Positions 33,002 through 43,865 of a DNA stretch of 64,000 nucleotides are shown piece by piece. The stretch lies in contig BSBM01001932.1 of assembly GCA_027924585.1 (NCBI GenBank), positions 310,001 to 374,000 of the forward strand, written 5' to 3'. Both the position numbers and the translations under genes were made by a program. The DNA comes from Larix kaempferi (lineage: Eukaryota; Streptophyta; Pinopsida; Pinales; Pinaceae). The notes beneath the pieces are model-generated. The model did not search any database. It saw nothing but the letters and a program-made list of their open reading frames with translations, and was not told the DNA's origin. Every line of letters begins with the position of its first letter. Position 1 is the stretch's first letter.

Positions 33002-33388
33002 CCTGCAATCCGCAATTGCAGATTGCGGGATGCGGGATCGCAACCTTTAAAAGAAAATAAATCCGCAATCCGCATTGCGGGTTGCGGAAACGCAAACAAC
33101 TAAAGTCGAAAAATAAACTTCCCGCAATCCACATTTGCGGGTTGCGGGTTGCGGAAACAAAACATTCCAAAACTAAAAATAAGGGTCCTGTAATCCGCAA
33201 TTTGTGGGTTGCGGGTTGCGGGATCGCAAAGTGCATTGCGGGTTATGGGTTGCGGGTGCAAACAACAGTGATTATTAGACAAACAATTCTGCACCCGCAA
33301 TCCGCAATTGCGGGTTGCGGAACAAAAATGTTTCAAAACTGGAAAACCAAGCTTCCACAATCCACATTGTGGGTTGTGGGTTGCGGGA
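33002..33388. repeat. Array of seven GC-rich palindromes built on GCAATCC / GGGTTGC heptamers
   Basis: Copies lie near 33002-33036, 33062-33088, 33121-33155, 33187-33222, 33231-33257, 33294-33320 and 33355-33388. A typical copy is CCGCAATTGCGGGTTGCGG, with GCAATCC on the left and one or more GGGTTGC on the right. Each can fold on itself. Spacers are AT-rich, mostly 10-40 bp, and not conserved. Confidence 0.85.
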
Positions 33389-33580
33389 AAGACATAATTT
33401 TGGGAAAAATAAGTTCTTTCCGCAACTCACAAAAAACACACAAAAACCATAAATTTTTAAAAGGAAAATTACTAACTAAATCAAATCATCACAAGGACAT
33501 CAAAGCATGATAAGTAGGATGAAAAACCCCAAAATGACTAAGGAATTTGATCATTACCTTTGCATATAAAAATTGGGGGC

Positions 33581-33606
33581 TCCCATGTTTTATTGAAAAC
33601 ATGGGA
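33581..33606. repeat. Perfect 11-bp inverted repeat with 4-base loop
   Basis: TCCCATGTTTT, then ATTG, then AAAACATGGGA. It lies at the point where LINE coding sequence resumes after the insert. Confidence 0.8.
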
Positions 33607-35684
33607 TCTGTTGTACCTACAACAGGGTCTCAAATTAACAAACCTAGGGCTATGTTTAAGTATAACTCTAGCTGGTCGAGTTTACCATGCTTTCGAGATT
33701 TGATTGAGAAGTCTTGGATTCATTTGAGGAGGGAGGAGGGACGGGTTGCTTATCAATTTGTTATGAACATTAAAAGTCTTAAGGTCTGTGTCAGATATTG
33801 GAATGGGGCTCACAGGCGGTCCAAGGATGAAGTCTTGTTGGAGGTGGAATTGAAATTAGAGGAATTATACACAGTATATCCACTCATTTTTTCTAATGGG
33901 GGGAGGAAGGAGTTAATTTCTTGTTTAGAAGCAAAGAAAATGAATTTTCTGGAGGAAGAGGAGATGGAATGGCATCTGAAGAGTCGAGCACTCTGGTTAT
34001 AGGTTGGTGATATGAATACCAAGTTTTTTCAACGGGTGGATTCAAACTGGAAGAATGTTAACACTATTTGGGACCTGCTTGATGCTCATGGATCGTCAGT
34101 TAAAGGATTCACTGATTTGGTGAAGGAGGTTGTCTCCTTTTTTCATGGTCTTTATTCAGAGCTTGCAAATTGTGACATCTTGGCGATGCTTAATGTAATC
34201 CAGAAGTTACCAGCTCGGATGCTAGTTCAGGCTGATAGCGAGTATTTGGTCAGGGTTGTTACCTTAGAGGAACTTTTGGTTACTTTGAGTTGTTTTAGAA
34301 GGGATAACAGGCTAGGACAGATGGATGGCCCCCATAATTCTATCCGAACTTTTTTGAATTATTTGGGGAGGATTTGTTGATGGTGGTTGAAGAGGTTCGT
34401 CTCTTTGGGGTGTTTCCTTCAACCCCAAGCTATACATTTATTGATTTAATTCCTAAAAAGGATAGGCCAAGTACCTTTTCATATTTTAAACCTATTTCGC
34501 TTTGTAATGGAGTCTACAAGCTAATAAATAAAATATTGGCAATCTGGCTCAAGCCCTTCCTTTCTGAATCTATGTCTCCTGAGCAGTTTGGTTTTATGAA
34601 GGGGTGCCTCATCCATGAGGAGGTGGGAGCTTCTCAGGAAGGACTTCACTTTATCACATTTAAACAGTTGCAGGTGGTTTCTATCAAACTAGATCTTTCT
34701 AAATCATTTGATAAGGCGTCATGGATTTTTCTCCAATTGACTCTGCTGCATATTGGGTTCAATTTAGATTTAACCAATTGGATTATGGGTTGTGTTACTT
34801 CTCCCATTTTTTTGGTGTTGATCAATCAGTCTGGATATCCCTATTTTAAGGCCTCTCGGGGACTTTGGCAAGGATGCCCTCTTTCTCCATATCTTTTTTT
34901 ATTAGTTATTGAAGGTCTCAGTCACTATATTATTCATGAACGTTCCAGGAGGAACCTCGGGGGCATTTATTTTAATGATCAGGCGGTCCTTACTCATCAT
35001 ATCTTTGTGGATGACCTCTTTCTATTTTATAGAAAGGAAGAAGCTGGATGTATTCATCTTAGAGTTATAATTGATGTATTATGTAATGCGACAGGTATGG
35101 AAATCAGTGTCTCGAAATAATCTCTTTATGTTCTGGAAGATCAGGTTTGTGCTCGGGGATTCTGAAGTAATCATTTCCCATATGAGTGCCACTCCATGGA
35201 AGAGGGTATCCCCTATCTGGGATTTAACCTAAAACCTAATAGACATGGGATAAAGGATTGGACCTTACTTGTTGAGTGAGTAGCTGGGAGAATCTCCTTC
35301 TGGTGTAATAATTGGCTCTCCAGGGGAGGTAGATTAGTCTTGGTAAAATCTGTCCTTGAAGCTATTTTGGTTTATTGGCATCTACTGGCTAAGATTCTTG
35401 TAAGTACTCTGCACTCGATTAGAAAATTGTGCCTTAATTTTTTGTGCAGGAATTATAGGGACAAGTATTCTCTTCATCTTGTGAAATGGAAGTTTTTAGC
35501 ATCTCCCAAGCATCTAGGAGGGTGGGCATTGAAGAATATCCTTTTATTTAATAAAGATTTGGAAGCCAAAACCCTTCGGAATTTTATGAATCAGGACAGC
35601 TTATGGAAACATATTTTGGTAGCTAAGTACATTGCTCTAGATTCTGTGATGGATTGGATTAGAAGTGAGAAATTTGTGCCTTAG
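33600..35684 (+). pseudogene. LINE ORF2 reverse transcriptase
   Basis: After the insert the plus strand reads MFKYNSSWSSLPCFRDLIEK, then RT blocks FIDLIPKKDRPSTFSYFKPI, SLCNGVYKLINKILA, EQFGFMKGCLI, VVSIKLDLSKSFDKASW, ASRGLWQGCPLSPYLFLLV and the catalytic HIFVDDLFLFY. The thumb-like region MVKSVLEAILVYWHLLAKIL and HLGGWALKNILLFNKDLEA follows. It would copy LINE RNA at the nicked target. The FVDD box is intact, but stops at about 34000, 34378 and 35118 and frame changes disable it. Confidence 0.9.
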
Positions 35685-35978
35685 TGTTCCAACCAATGGA
35701 AAGCATTATCTTCTACTTTTTTAGTCTTGGAGAGTCATCTGGATTGGAAGATTGGTAATGGTATTGTTGTGTGAATTGGGTCTGATGCCATTTTTGGACT
35801 CTCCAATGAGCGTCTGCTTTCAGACAAACTCATATCCCATCTTTAGAGTTAGGTATTTTCCACCTTGAACATGATTTCTTTGTTTGTGGGTAACAACATC
35901 TGGCGACAGGAGTGGTTGGGGGCCAAAGAACTTGATATGTCTGGTACTTGGTGTGCTAGTTGAAATTCTTACATTTCT

Positions 35979-37069
35979 ATGCTAACAGATGGTCATGTTA
36001 TTCTTAACATGGAGGAGGACGAGCTCTGTTTGAGTTATAATCCTTCAGGTGGAGTCTATAGTGCGAGATTGGGATATGAGTCCTTATTTCAGGGGCTTTG
36101 TCTGCCTCAGTGGTGGTGGAATGAAATTTGGAATATTAGAAGTCCTCCTAAGAGTTTGATACTCTTTTAGCTAATGCTAAAACACAAAGTTTTAACTTGG
36201 GATAATTTTCATTGCTTTAGTTTCCAGGGTCCTGGGATCTGTTACCTGTGTAGAAAAGAGGAGGAATTTGCTTTACATATTTTTGTACAATGCTCTTTTT
36301 CCATATTTTTTTTGGGGGGGGGGTTGGTAGAATGATGGGTTGTCCTGTTTTGTGGAGTGAACCCACTATCAACCTTTGTTTTCAGGCCTTCTTCAGTTTC
36401 AGTGAAACCAGGTTCATATAGAGTCTTCCTATCATTGTCTCCTAAGGGGTGTGGTTGGCCATAAATGTTTCTATTTTCAAAGATACGTCAACTCTTGTTA
36501 TTCAGGTGGCATCCCAAGCAACGGTACTTTTCGATGCTTTCAAGCTGACCTCTATCCACAATTCGCTCAGACCTTCTGTGGATCCAGTGATTGATAAGGG
36601 AATACGTCGATATTTATTCGATGGGACAATTCAGGATCATAATTATGTCAGTGGTTTTGGTTTCATTCTGTTCTTGGACTCTCGGCACTCTTTTAAAGGA
36701 TGGGGCAGTTTAGGATTTGGAACCAATAATCAAGCCGAATTTAAAGCACTATATTTTCTCTTAAAGTTGGCATACATGAGGAATATTCTCAACTTACAGA
36801 TTCTGGGCAATTCTGAGTTGGTTATCAAAGCTTTACAGCGTCTTTCTGAAATTTCTCATGTAGGTCTTATATATTTGGTTAATCAACTAAAACATGCGAA
36901 GGATTCCTTTCAATCAATCGCGTTCATTCACACTCGGCGGAAGTATAATATGGAATTTGATTCTCTGTCTAAGCGAGGGTTACTTCTTCATGTCAGGGAT
37001 CTTCACTTGGAAGAATTTCAAGGAGGCACATCTATTAACTATGAGATCCTTTCAAATACAGAACTCTAA
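35979..37069 (+). pseudogene. LINE ORF2 zinc-finger (zf-RVT) and RNase H
   Basis: Around 36090-36310 the plus strand carries WWNEIWNIRSPPKSLILF, then HKVLTWDNFHCFSFQGPGIC and YLCRKEEEFALHIFVQCSF, the zf-RVT domain. From 36449, a 206-codon open frame gives RNase H: FDGTIQDHNYVSGFGFILF, GTNNQAEFKALYFLLKLA, ILGNSELVIKALQ and FIHTRRKYNMEFDSLSKRGL. The third catalytic acidic residue appears as Asn (GNSELV where GDSELV is expected), so activity is doubtful. A poly-G run lies at about 36313-36322. Confidence 0.85.
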
Positions 37070-37100
37070 TCTCTATTTTGTGAAGCATACTATGTCCCTG

Positions 37101-37961
37101 ATGGCACTATTTTTTTTATTTTTTGTCCGTAATGACTTTGTCTGATCTATAGACTCAATCTCTGGATTTTTCCACAACCGAAAGGCCACGAAGAAAGTAT
37201 TTTTGCTCTAAACCTGAATAAAAATACACTTTTATTCTTGGAAAACAAACAAGTCCAAGAAGAAATAGATCACATAAATAACATAGTACCTAAGGTATAA
37301 CCAAAAACAAGAAACTAGAGGAAACATCAAGAATGATCACCAAATAAAAATGGAAGGAGCACAAAACCAACGAACAATTATAAAGGAAGAAAGAAATCAA
37401 GAGTAGAAGGAAAGGAAGGATTTTCTTTAAATCCAATCTAGATCTTAATAACAAACCTAACATGGGGCTATAAAGGCTATTAGGGAAGGAATCCAAGAGA
37501 AGCAATAGGGGATTCCATAATGGAGATACTTAAACAATATGTCGATACCAAGTATATTTTTCTATGAAGATGAGAAGAAATGATACCATATTCATATTGA
37601 AGAACTAGATAGAGACTTAGGAGGTTTAGAAGTTAGCAAACAAAATCAATCCAAGATCATACTCTTGCAAAAGAAAAGAACCAATATATAATATCAACAG
37701 ATGGCTTAGACAACATCAAGGAAATGCAATGTAGTAAAAAGGAGATGGAGGAGAAAGAACTTATGGAATAAATAAAGAAGGAAAGAGGAATAAAAAAGAG
37801 GCAACTACCACATTTGCAAGCCTAAAATGATAATTTCCAAAAGAAGAAAAAAGAAAGAAAATAAAAATGTAGAGATTGAAATAATAGAAGAGAAAGAGAA
37901 AACATAATACATTAGGTTGTTAAGGATATAAAAAAGGAAAAGAACTGAGGATGAGCAAGAG
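37101..37961. other. AG-rich sequence, no gene recognised
   Basis: This stretch between the LINE and the first 226-bp direct repeat is purine-rich on the plus strand. Minus-strand open frames here, for example at 37290-37505, are pyrimidine-run artefacts coding mostly Leu, Phe and Ser. Confidence 0.5.
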
Positions 37962-38187
37962 GATTGTAACAAAGAGGACAATTATTTTGATGACAAGGAT
38001 GCATATATTGGTAACGAGATTCAAGAACAAGGAGAAGATATGGAAGAAGAAATAGGAAGGTAAATAAAAAAGGCGGAATAAATAAGTGGATATGAAGCAA
38101 GGAGAATATAAGAAGAATAAATAATTTCACAAGAAGAAAATATAAGAGAAGAAGAATAAAGTAGTGGAAAAGAAGCAAAGAAAATAG
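37962..38187 (+). repeat. Left copy of a direct repeat flanking element 5
   Basis: Starts GATTGTAACAAAGAGGACAA and ends GCAAAGAAAATAG, touching the left LTR of element 5. It matches 42055-42250, with about 30 bp of extra sequence in this copy. Confidence 0.85.
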
Positions 38188-38431
38188 AAAAAGAGAGAGA
38201 TTTAAAAGATATCAAAGGTGGTGTCTAAAGACATTGTAATTGCACTTAAGCACAATGATCCAATGATGATATATTGATCTAAAAGATCATCTATAAATAG
38301 GTTTGGATATGGATCAAACCAATAATAAGTGGACCATGTCGGTTGTAACCGTCCATAAAAAGTGGATCTGAGATCCTAAAGTGGACATAAGAAAACAAGC
38401 TGAGGGTACTAATGGACCATAGGTCCCAACA
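38188..38431 (-). repeat. Element 5 3' LTR (outer end truncated)
   Basis: This matches 41810-42054 (GATATCAAAGGTGGTGTCTA onward) and ends GGTCCCAACA. Next to it the minus strand has GGAGGGGGG, the polypurine tract (38432-38440). The expected TGTTGGGATAGG end is missing. Confidence 0.85.
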
Positions 38432-38440
38432 CCCCCCTCC

Positions 38441-40007
38441 TGTAAACCAAACTTGGTGGAAAGAACAAATTATATAGTATTCCCCCTTAATTTGATATGA
38501 ACTACAAACACTGATCAATCCTGGTATAGTAACACTCCTGGAAGAAGTATGACACACTGTCACCTCTATCATCAAACTCGATGCAGTCACCCAATACAAT
38601 CTGCAATATTGTTGTCCAAATATAGTCCTAGTCGATCTATAGACTAAACAACAAAACAACACAATCTAGTCAAGTAGTCAACTAGCCACAAGCACAACAA
38701 GTATAGACAATCTCTATCTAGAAATATAGTATCTATCTATCCAAAAATCAAGTACTCACAAATAGTACTCAATAAAACCTCCCAATAAGCAATCCAATCA
38801 AACATGGTCCAGTCGAGTGAACAAAGTTGGGTTTACACAGCAAAAGCTTCAATTTCTTCAATTTATCCCCCCTAAGGGATAATCAACAACAAACACAATA
38901 GAATTTGAAACTCAATCGAAAAACAATCTAGTTGAAACACTAGTTGACGATCACCATCAATCGAAGCGTAGTTGACGGACATTCCACTTCTAGTTGATAC
39001 TCTGGTCAACTGTCATGTTTGGTCAAGTCACAATCGACCTCTCCAAAGCAATCAAAATCAAGAAAGAGGATCATTTTACTGCAATGCAATCGACGATACA
39101 CATATGTATGATGTCCTCAACCATCTATTCAAATTATTCCACAACTATTCATCAATCCAACCACACTCTATCCTAGTAGTGGGCACTAGTCCACGGTTCT
39201 GTCTTTCACATCTTTTCTGCAAAGTTCTAAAAGCATAGTGGCCACCTTTCCAAGAATTATGATTCCTAGGTAAATTCCTCTGATTCTTTTGATGAGGATG
39301 TCTATATGGCACAAATTGTTGTTCAGGTGGAACAAGTGAGGCAGGCTCAAGTTCTGGTTTGCTAACAGTAGCAGAATAACCCTGCACATCAACACAATGT
39401 TGTCTGCAACATTCTCAATTTTTGGCCTATCAGGGACAACTAACTCATCATCAAGTTGGTCTTCAGTCTGAATTCCACTAGCAACAAACAACACTCTTCT
39501 AGTGCCAGCAAAACTAGGTGTAGTGGCATCATATCCAACACCTGTTCTCGATGGCTTCAATTTAGGGGTAGTAGGAATATCAATACCCTATCCATTCTTC
39601 CCAAGTCATCCTCTAGCATATCCCATTTTACTTAGAATTATGGACCCTATACATGTAGAATGCTTCTCAAATATAGGAGAAATAACTTCATTAGTAGCCA
39701 AGAAATCATGAGATGAAACGACAACAACATCAAAATGTTTCTTACATTCAATTTGTTTACAAGCACCTAGGATACAAACAAGATTATTAAAGGTGGAAGA
39801 ATTAATGGGGTGAGCGTATAAAATCAACAATTGCAGACTTTTGCTCAATAGTCGATACCTCGACATTCTTATTCTTCTCAAAAGTTTCCTACTCAACAAT
39901 ATGAATTCTATGTACATTATGTTCAAGACTCTACTTACAATCCTGCAATCCCTTAATAGTCTCATCTTTCTCAGTTAGTAGTAGCAACAGAGCATCATAA
40001 TCTTCTA
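38441..40007 (-). other. Element 5 interior, no catalytic domain recognised
   Basis: Short minus-strand frames at 39145-39387 and 39186-39560 show Pro- and Gln-rich text and WKGGHYAFRTLQKRCERQNR, which might be a ruined zinc-knuckle region. No protease, integrase or RT motifs are seen. GTCGAC- and AATCGA-type motifs are frequent. Confidence 0.45.
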
Positions 40008-40533
40008 TTAAGGTTTGATATTCTTCAAGCAATCGATTATTGTCTTCTTGAAGAGGTGCAACTTCTTCACAAAGCTCATCAACAGAGTTTGCAAGTGAGA
40101 AGCCTCATTAGCTAGCTGCATATTCTGTGATTCCAATCTACAATTGTTTTTCTTCAAGCCATTGATATGTTCATGAGAGAGGGATTTCAACTCTTCTTGT
40201 AGGTCATCAACTAAATTTGAATTATCTTCAAATCCGTCTACCAAATTTTGAAAAATGGATTCTATGGTATTTTCTAGCACATAAATTGTTCGAGATTTCT
40301 CATCAAACTGCTGCAAAAGGCTAGTTTGAAAGAGGGAAGCCTCATCTTCTAGCTGGGTAAGAGTTGTCTCTAGTTCATTCTTTAATTGTTGATTCTCATT
40401 CCACAATTGTGTAATCATATTCTACAAGTCTTTTACTTCTCGATGAAGCTGGTAATGAGATTCTTTTAACCACACACTTCTCTAGAATCTTTTGCAATTT
40501 ATTAAATGACAAGGCTTCATCGTCGTCTAACAT
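40008..40533 (-). pseudogene. Coiled-coil protein of element 5, frameshifted
   Basis: An ATG at 40533 opens MLDDDEALSFNKLQKILEKC, then shifts frame near 40420 into MITQLWNENQQLKNELETTL and continues with SLLQQFDEKSRTIYVLENTI and QEELKSLSHEHINGLKKN. Leu, Glu, Asn and Gln occur with heptad-like spacing, so the product would be a long coiled coil. It occupies the gag position, downstream of the primer-binding site, and may be a Gag-derived or accessory protein. No zinc knuckle is clear. A fragment further on (39145-39560) is open but unrecognised. Confidence 0.45.
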
Positions 40534-41776
40534 ACCCATCTTTGATGAGAGCACAAATTATCTTAAATCAAATACAAATAATATGGCTTCAAGGTAAATG
40601 CATCAATTATACAAAGTCAAGTCAACATTGGCTAGAAATGCAACAGTCCAAAAGATGACCTAACAACAACACTTAATTGATTGTATAACCAATAAAACAA
40701 TGTTGCTACAATCCATAAAATATTCAGGTTGTTGTCATCAAATACTACAGGATGGGAAAAAAGTATACGTAGCTTATAATGCTAGTGAAGCAAGTTGTTG
40801 TTCTGCAATACAATATTGGTTACAACATAAAAAAATGGATTCCTAGCAATGAACCTAATCCATAAACAAGTCAACAGCTCAATCAATAAGACTAGGACAA
40901 TTATCGCAATGCAGTCGAGACTTCAGATTTCAATATAGTCGAACCAGAAAGGGGATCACTCCAACATATCACTGTTGCCAGTCCTTCATTTGATATCAAG
41001 TCTCCAACAGTATTCAAACAATAGGGTATGCAGTCATTGGTCGACGCGTCATAGGAATAGCCAAGTCGAACCAATAGATTCCCGGTAAACGAGGTCGAGA
41101 GTCTCCAGTAAAAAAAATTTAGTCGACTATCTCTTCTCTCAATCGAAACCAATCACGTTCAGAAGAGTGATCTTTCCAATTGGCGCTTCAACTTCGTCAT
41201 GCAAGTCGATACTACAAAGTCATGTATATCCTCCAGGAGTATAGTCGACGAGTCTTCAAGTTGATAGCCTCACAATCCATGATTTGGTGGAGGGAAACCA
41301 CAGTCGATTCTACCAATTGATAGTGCGACACCATCCAAACGACCAAAGGTCAATCCATCAAGGGACCAATTAGCATTTCAAAGATGATTTCATGCATTTC
41401 TCAATGGATTCAGTGGCCCTTCAGTCTAAATCTCAATAGTTCAACAAAGATATGTCATGGCTTATTTGCAAAGGAATAAGGGTCCAACTTCATGCCCATA
41501 AATCATATGGTTTTCAATCGATCTGCAGCAAATATCCACGGAGAAACTCAGGAGACCCTTATCATCATACTCAATATAGGCTTGAAAAGATCAAAATGGG
41601 ACTCTTAGACCAAGAAACCCAATAACACCCAAGAAATTCGTAGATCCCTTAAGCTAGGGCATGCAATTATTGAATCTTGTAGTAAATAAGGATGTTGATG
41701 CACCAAAAAATGTGGATCATAAAACCACCGATGGAACTCTTCTCATTTTGCAAAACTTCAGATCACAAACTAGCGA
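40534..41776 (-). other. Element 5 leader between primer-binding site and coiled-coil frame
   Basis: About 1.2 kb rich in AGTCGA and GTCGAC motifs with only short open frames. No domain is recognised. It resembles a long untranslated leader. Confidence 0.4.
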
Positions 41777-41788
41777 GCTCTAATACCA
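41777..41788 (-). other. Primer-binding site of element 5 (initiator-Met type)
   Basis: The minus strand reads TGGTATTAGAGC, one base different from the plant initiator-Met consensus, and is adjacent to the LTR. Confidence 0.85.
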
Positions 41789-42054
41789 TGTTGGGATAGG
41801 TAGAAAACCAGAAGAAGATAAAGAGATTTCCAAGATATCAAAGGTGGTGTCTAAAGACACTGTAATTACACTTAAGAACAATGATCCAATGATGATAGAT
41901 CGATCTAAGATATCATCTATAAATAGGTTTAGATATGTATCAAACCAACAATAAGTGGACCACGTCGGTTGTCGTCCATAAAAAGTGAATCTAAGATCCT
42001 AAAGTGGACATAAGCCGACAAGATAAGGGTACTAGCAGACCATAGGTCCCAATA
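41789..42054 (-). repeat. Element 5 5' LTR
   Basis: Starts TGTTGGGATAGG beside the primer-binding site and ends GGTCCCAATA, where the partner LTR has AACA. A TATA-like CTATTTATAG lies near 41917-41926. Confidence 0.85.
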
Positions 42055-42250
42055 GATTCTAACAAAGAGGACAAATATCTTGATGACAAGGATGCATATA
42101 TTGGTATCGAAGTTTGAGAATGAGGAGAAGATATGGAAGAAGAAATAAGTACATAGAAAGGAAGGAGAATATAAGAAGAACAAATAATTACACAAGAAGA
42201 AAATATAAGAGAAGAATAATAAAGAAATGAACAAGAAGCAAAGAAAATAG
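42055..42250 (+). repeat. Right copy of a direct repeat flanking element 5
   Basis: Starts GATTCTAACAAAGAGGACAA at the base after the right LTR and ends GCAAAGAAAATAG. It leads into the gag remnant of element 6. Confidence 0.85.
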
Positions 42251-42353
42251 GAGAGCACTTGAAATAGAGAAAAGAGAGGAAGAAGGAAGAAGATTATAAG
42301 TGATGCTCTTTAAGACCAATTCAATTGATGAATCCTATGTACAAGAATAGTAC

Positions 42354-42758
42354 ATGGAAAACATAGGCCAGAAGAAAGGACAACCAAGTTGTTCAAAACA
42401 AAAAGAGAGCCAAGATGCTACCAAGGAGGGGAAGAATAAGTGGAAGGGAATGGATAATAAGACTACAGCCACGACACATCAGTTCAAGGATCCAAAAAAT
42501 CATTGTAAGCATTGTGATATCAATGGTCACACTAAAGAAAAGTGTTGGAAGGTACATCTAGAGTTGAACCAAATGAATCACAAGAAGGATGCCAAGAAGA
42601 AGAACCTTCTAGCCATGAAGTCAAGCAAGGATTTAGAAAGTAGCTCGGATGTGGATGAAAATATTATATGTACCATAGTGCATAAGGAGGTGAATTTAAA
42701 TAGCCTCCACCCTAAGGAAGAGAAAGATATGGTGAAACTCTTCCACATTATTATCTAG
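42354..42758 (+). pseudogene. Gypsy gag C-terminal part with zinc knuckle (element 6)
   Basis: This 134-codon open frame carries KNHCKHCDINGHTKEKCWKV, a CCHC zinc knuckle (C-x2-C-x4-H-x4-C) intact in all four ligands. Lys-rich sequence and acidic SSSDVDENIICTIVHKEVNL follow, the usual lead-in to the protease. Gag capsid helices upstream are not visible. The knuckle would bind element RNA. The frame stops just before the protease. Confidence 0.75.
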
Positions 42759-42761
42759 GTC

Positions 42762-43088
42762 AAGAAGACTGAGATCGATGCTCTACTTGATTCTGGTTCG
42801 TGGGAAAACCTCATAGCAGAGGATATGGATTGTAAAATTGGATTAGAAGTACATGATCATCCTAGTCCCTACCCATTGGGATGGGTAAATAAGGATGAAG
42901 ACCTGAGAGTCGCAAAACAGTGCAAGATCAAGTTTGTCATAAGTGCATAGTATGTTGATGAAGTGAAGGTATGCATAGTACCCTTAGATGTTTGTGGTGT
43001 AGTGTTCAAAATCCCCTACATGTATATGAGGGATGCAATATTCATGAGGAGAGCCAACCAATATAACTTGATCAAGGAAGAGAAATAA
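42762..43088 (+). pseudogene. Retropepsin-like protease (element 6)
   Basis: The plus strand reads KKTEIDALLDSGSWENLIAE with an intact DSG catalytic triad, then DHPSPYPLGWVNKDEDLRVA, YVDEVKVCIVPLDVCGVVF and MYMRDAIFMRRANQYNLIKE. This fits the gypsy protease followed by its connection to RT. At least one internal stop is present near 42948. It would process Gag-Pol. Confidence 0.75.
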
Positions 43089-43369
43089 TTCATCTTTAAC
43101 ATGCACAAAGGTAAATCAAAAATCTCTCTGGTAAGTGCCAACCAAGCCAAAAAGTTGATCAGTTCAAGTAGGAAGTTTGCATTGCTTTTCTTAAGACATA
43201 ATCAACAAGAAGATGAATCGATAAAACTGAAGGCATCCCTAGAGGTATGTACCAAAAAGAGCAGAAAAATCAATTGGAGAGATTGTTGCAATCATATAGA
43301 GAGGTGTTCCTAGAGCCTAAGGGACTACCTCCCAAGAGGTATGTGGATCGAGAGAAACATTAATTGTCA

Positions 43370-43865
43370 GATTCTCCATTTTCAAACATCAGACTGTACA
43401 AAGAGTTTGTCATAGAGGCAGATGAAGTGAAGAAGCAGTTGCAACAATTGTTGGAGAAGGGCATGATCCAACCAATAACCTCACCTTGTGGGTCACCTAT
43501 CATCATAGTACCCAATAAAGATGGGACTTAGAGGATGTAAATCGACTATAGAGCCTTGAACAAGATCATACTCAAGAATCTGTATCCTAAGCCCAGAATT
43601 GATGATATGTTGGACTAGTTGCAACATGCCAAGTACTTCACCAAGTTGGATCTCAAATGGGGATACCATGAGGTGCGAATGAAGGAAGAAGACACCTGGA
43701 ATACCTTCTTCAAGCCTAGGAAAGGTTTGTAAGAATGGTTAGTAAAGCCATTTGGTTTATGCAATGCATCAGTTGCATTTATGGATTTGATGAATGATGT
43801 ATTATGCCCTTTCTTAGATTCGTTTTTATAGTATATCTAGATGACATACTAGTTTATAGTGGTAC
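43370..43865 (+). pseudogene. Gypsy reverse transcriptase (element 6), heavily broken
   Basis: Readable across several stops on the plus strand are QLQQLLEKGMIQPITSPCGS and PIIIVPNKDGT, then IDYRALNKIILKNLYPKPRI, AKYFTKLDLKWGYHEVRMKE and [21 protein letters not shown] remnant equivalent to the YLDDILVYS catalytic block occurs at 43831-43860 (YI-stop-MTY or YLDDILVY depending on frame). Order and motifs are those of plant gypsy RT. Stops within almost every block show that the enzyme is dead. Confidence 0.85.

Larger units (their letters stand above)
30040..33560. other. Non-coding insert splitting LINE ORF2
   Basis: The endonuclease part of ORF2 stops near 30040 and LINE coding resumes near 33560-33600, so about 3.5 kb has been inserted. 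It has no Gag or Pol motif. A TATA-like GTATAAATACC on the minus strand near 30890 and the AT-rich body suggest a solo LTR or non-autonomous element, possibly on the minus strand. I could not find terminal repeats or a target-site duplication. It contains the palindrome clusters listed separately. Confidence 0.6.
27635..37100 (+). mobile_element. Plant LINE (L1-type non-LTR retrotransposon), decayed and interrupted
   Basis: On the plus strand the order is ORF1 with a DUF4283-like domain, then ORF2 with an endonuclease, RT, zinc finger and RNase H, the classical plant L1 order. The endonuclease and RT parts are separated by a non-coding insert (about 30040-33560). Many stops and frameshifts are present. 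I could not define the 5' end, the poly-A tail or a target-site duplication, so both ends are approximate. Confidence 0.85.
38188..42054 (-). mobile_element. Element 5: non-autonomous copia-like LTR element
   Basis: LTRs lie at about 38188-38431 and 41789-42054. A primer-binding site, TGGTATTAGAGC, and a GGAGGGGGG polypurine tract set minus orientation. The 3.36-kb interior has a coiled-coil frame but no protease, integrase or RT that I can find. The left LTR lacks its first 25-30 bases and is joined directly to the flanking repeat. Confidence 0.8.

Noticed and set aside
33002-33388. Possible CRISPR-like array
   Set aside because: Repeats are short, variable in length, and separated by irregular spacers of very different size. 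The context is a plant LINE insert with no cas-like genes.
37912-38215. Minus-strand Leu/Phe/Ser-rich frames that look like membrane proteins
   Set aside because: They are translations of a purine-rich flanking repeat; the second copy at 41929-42258 has a different frame pattern.
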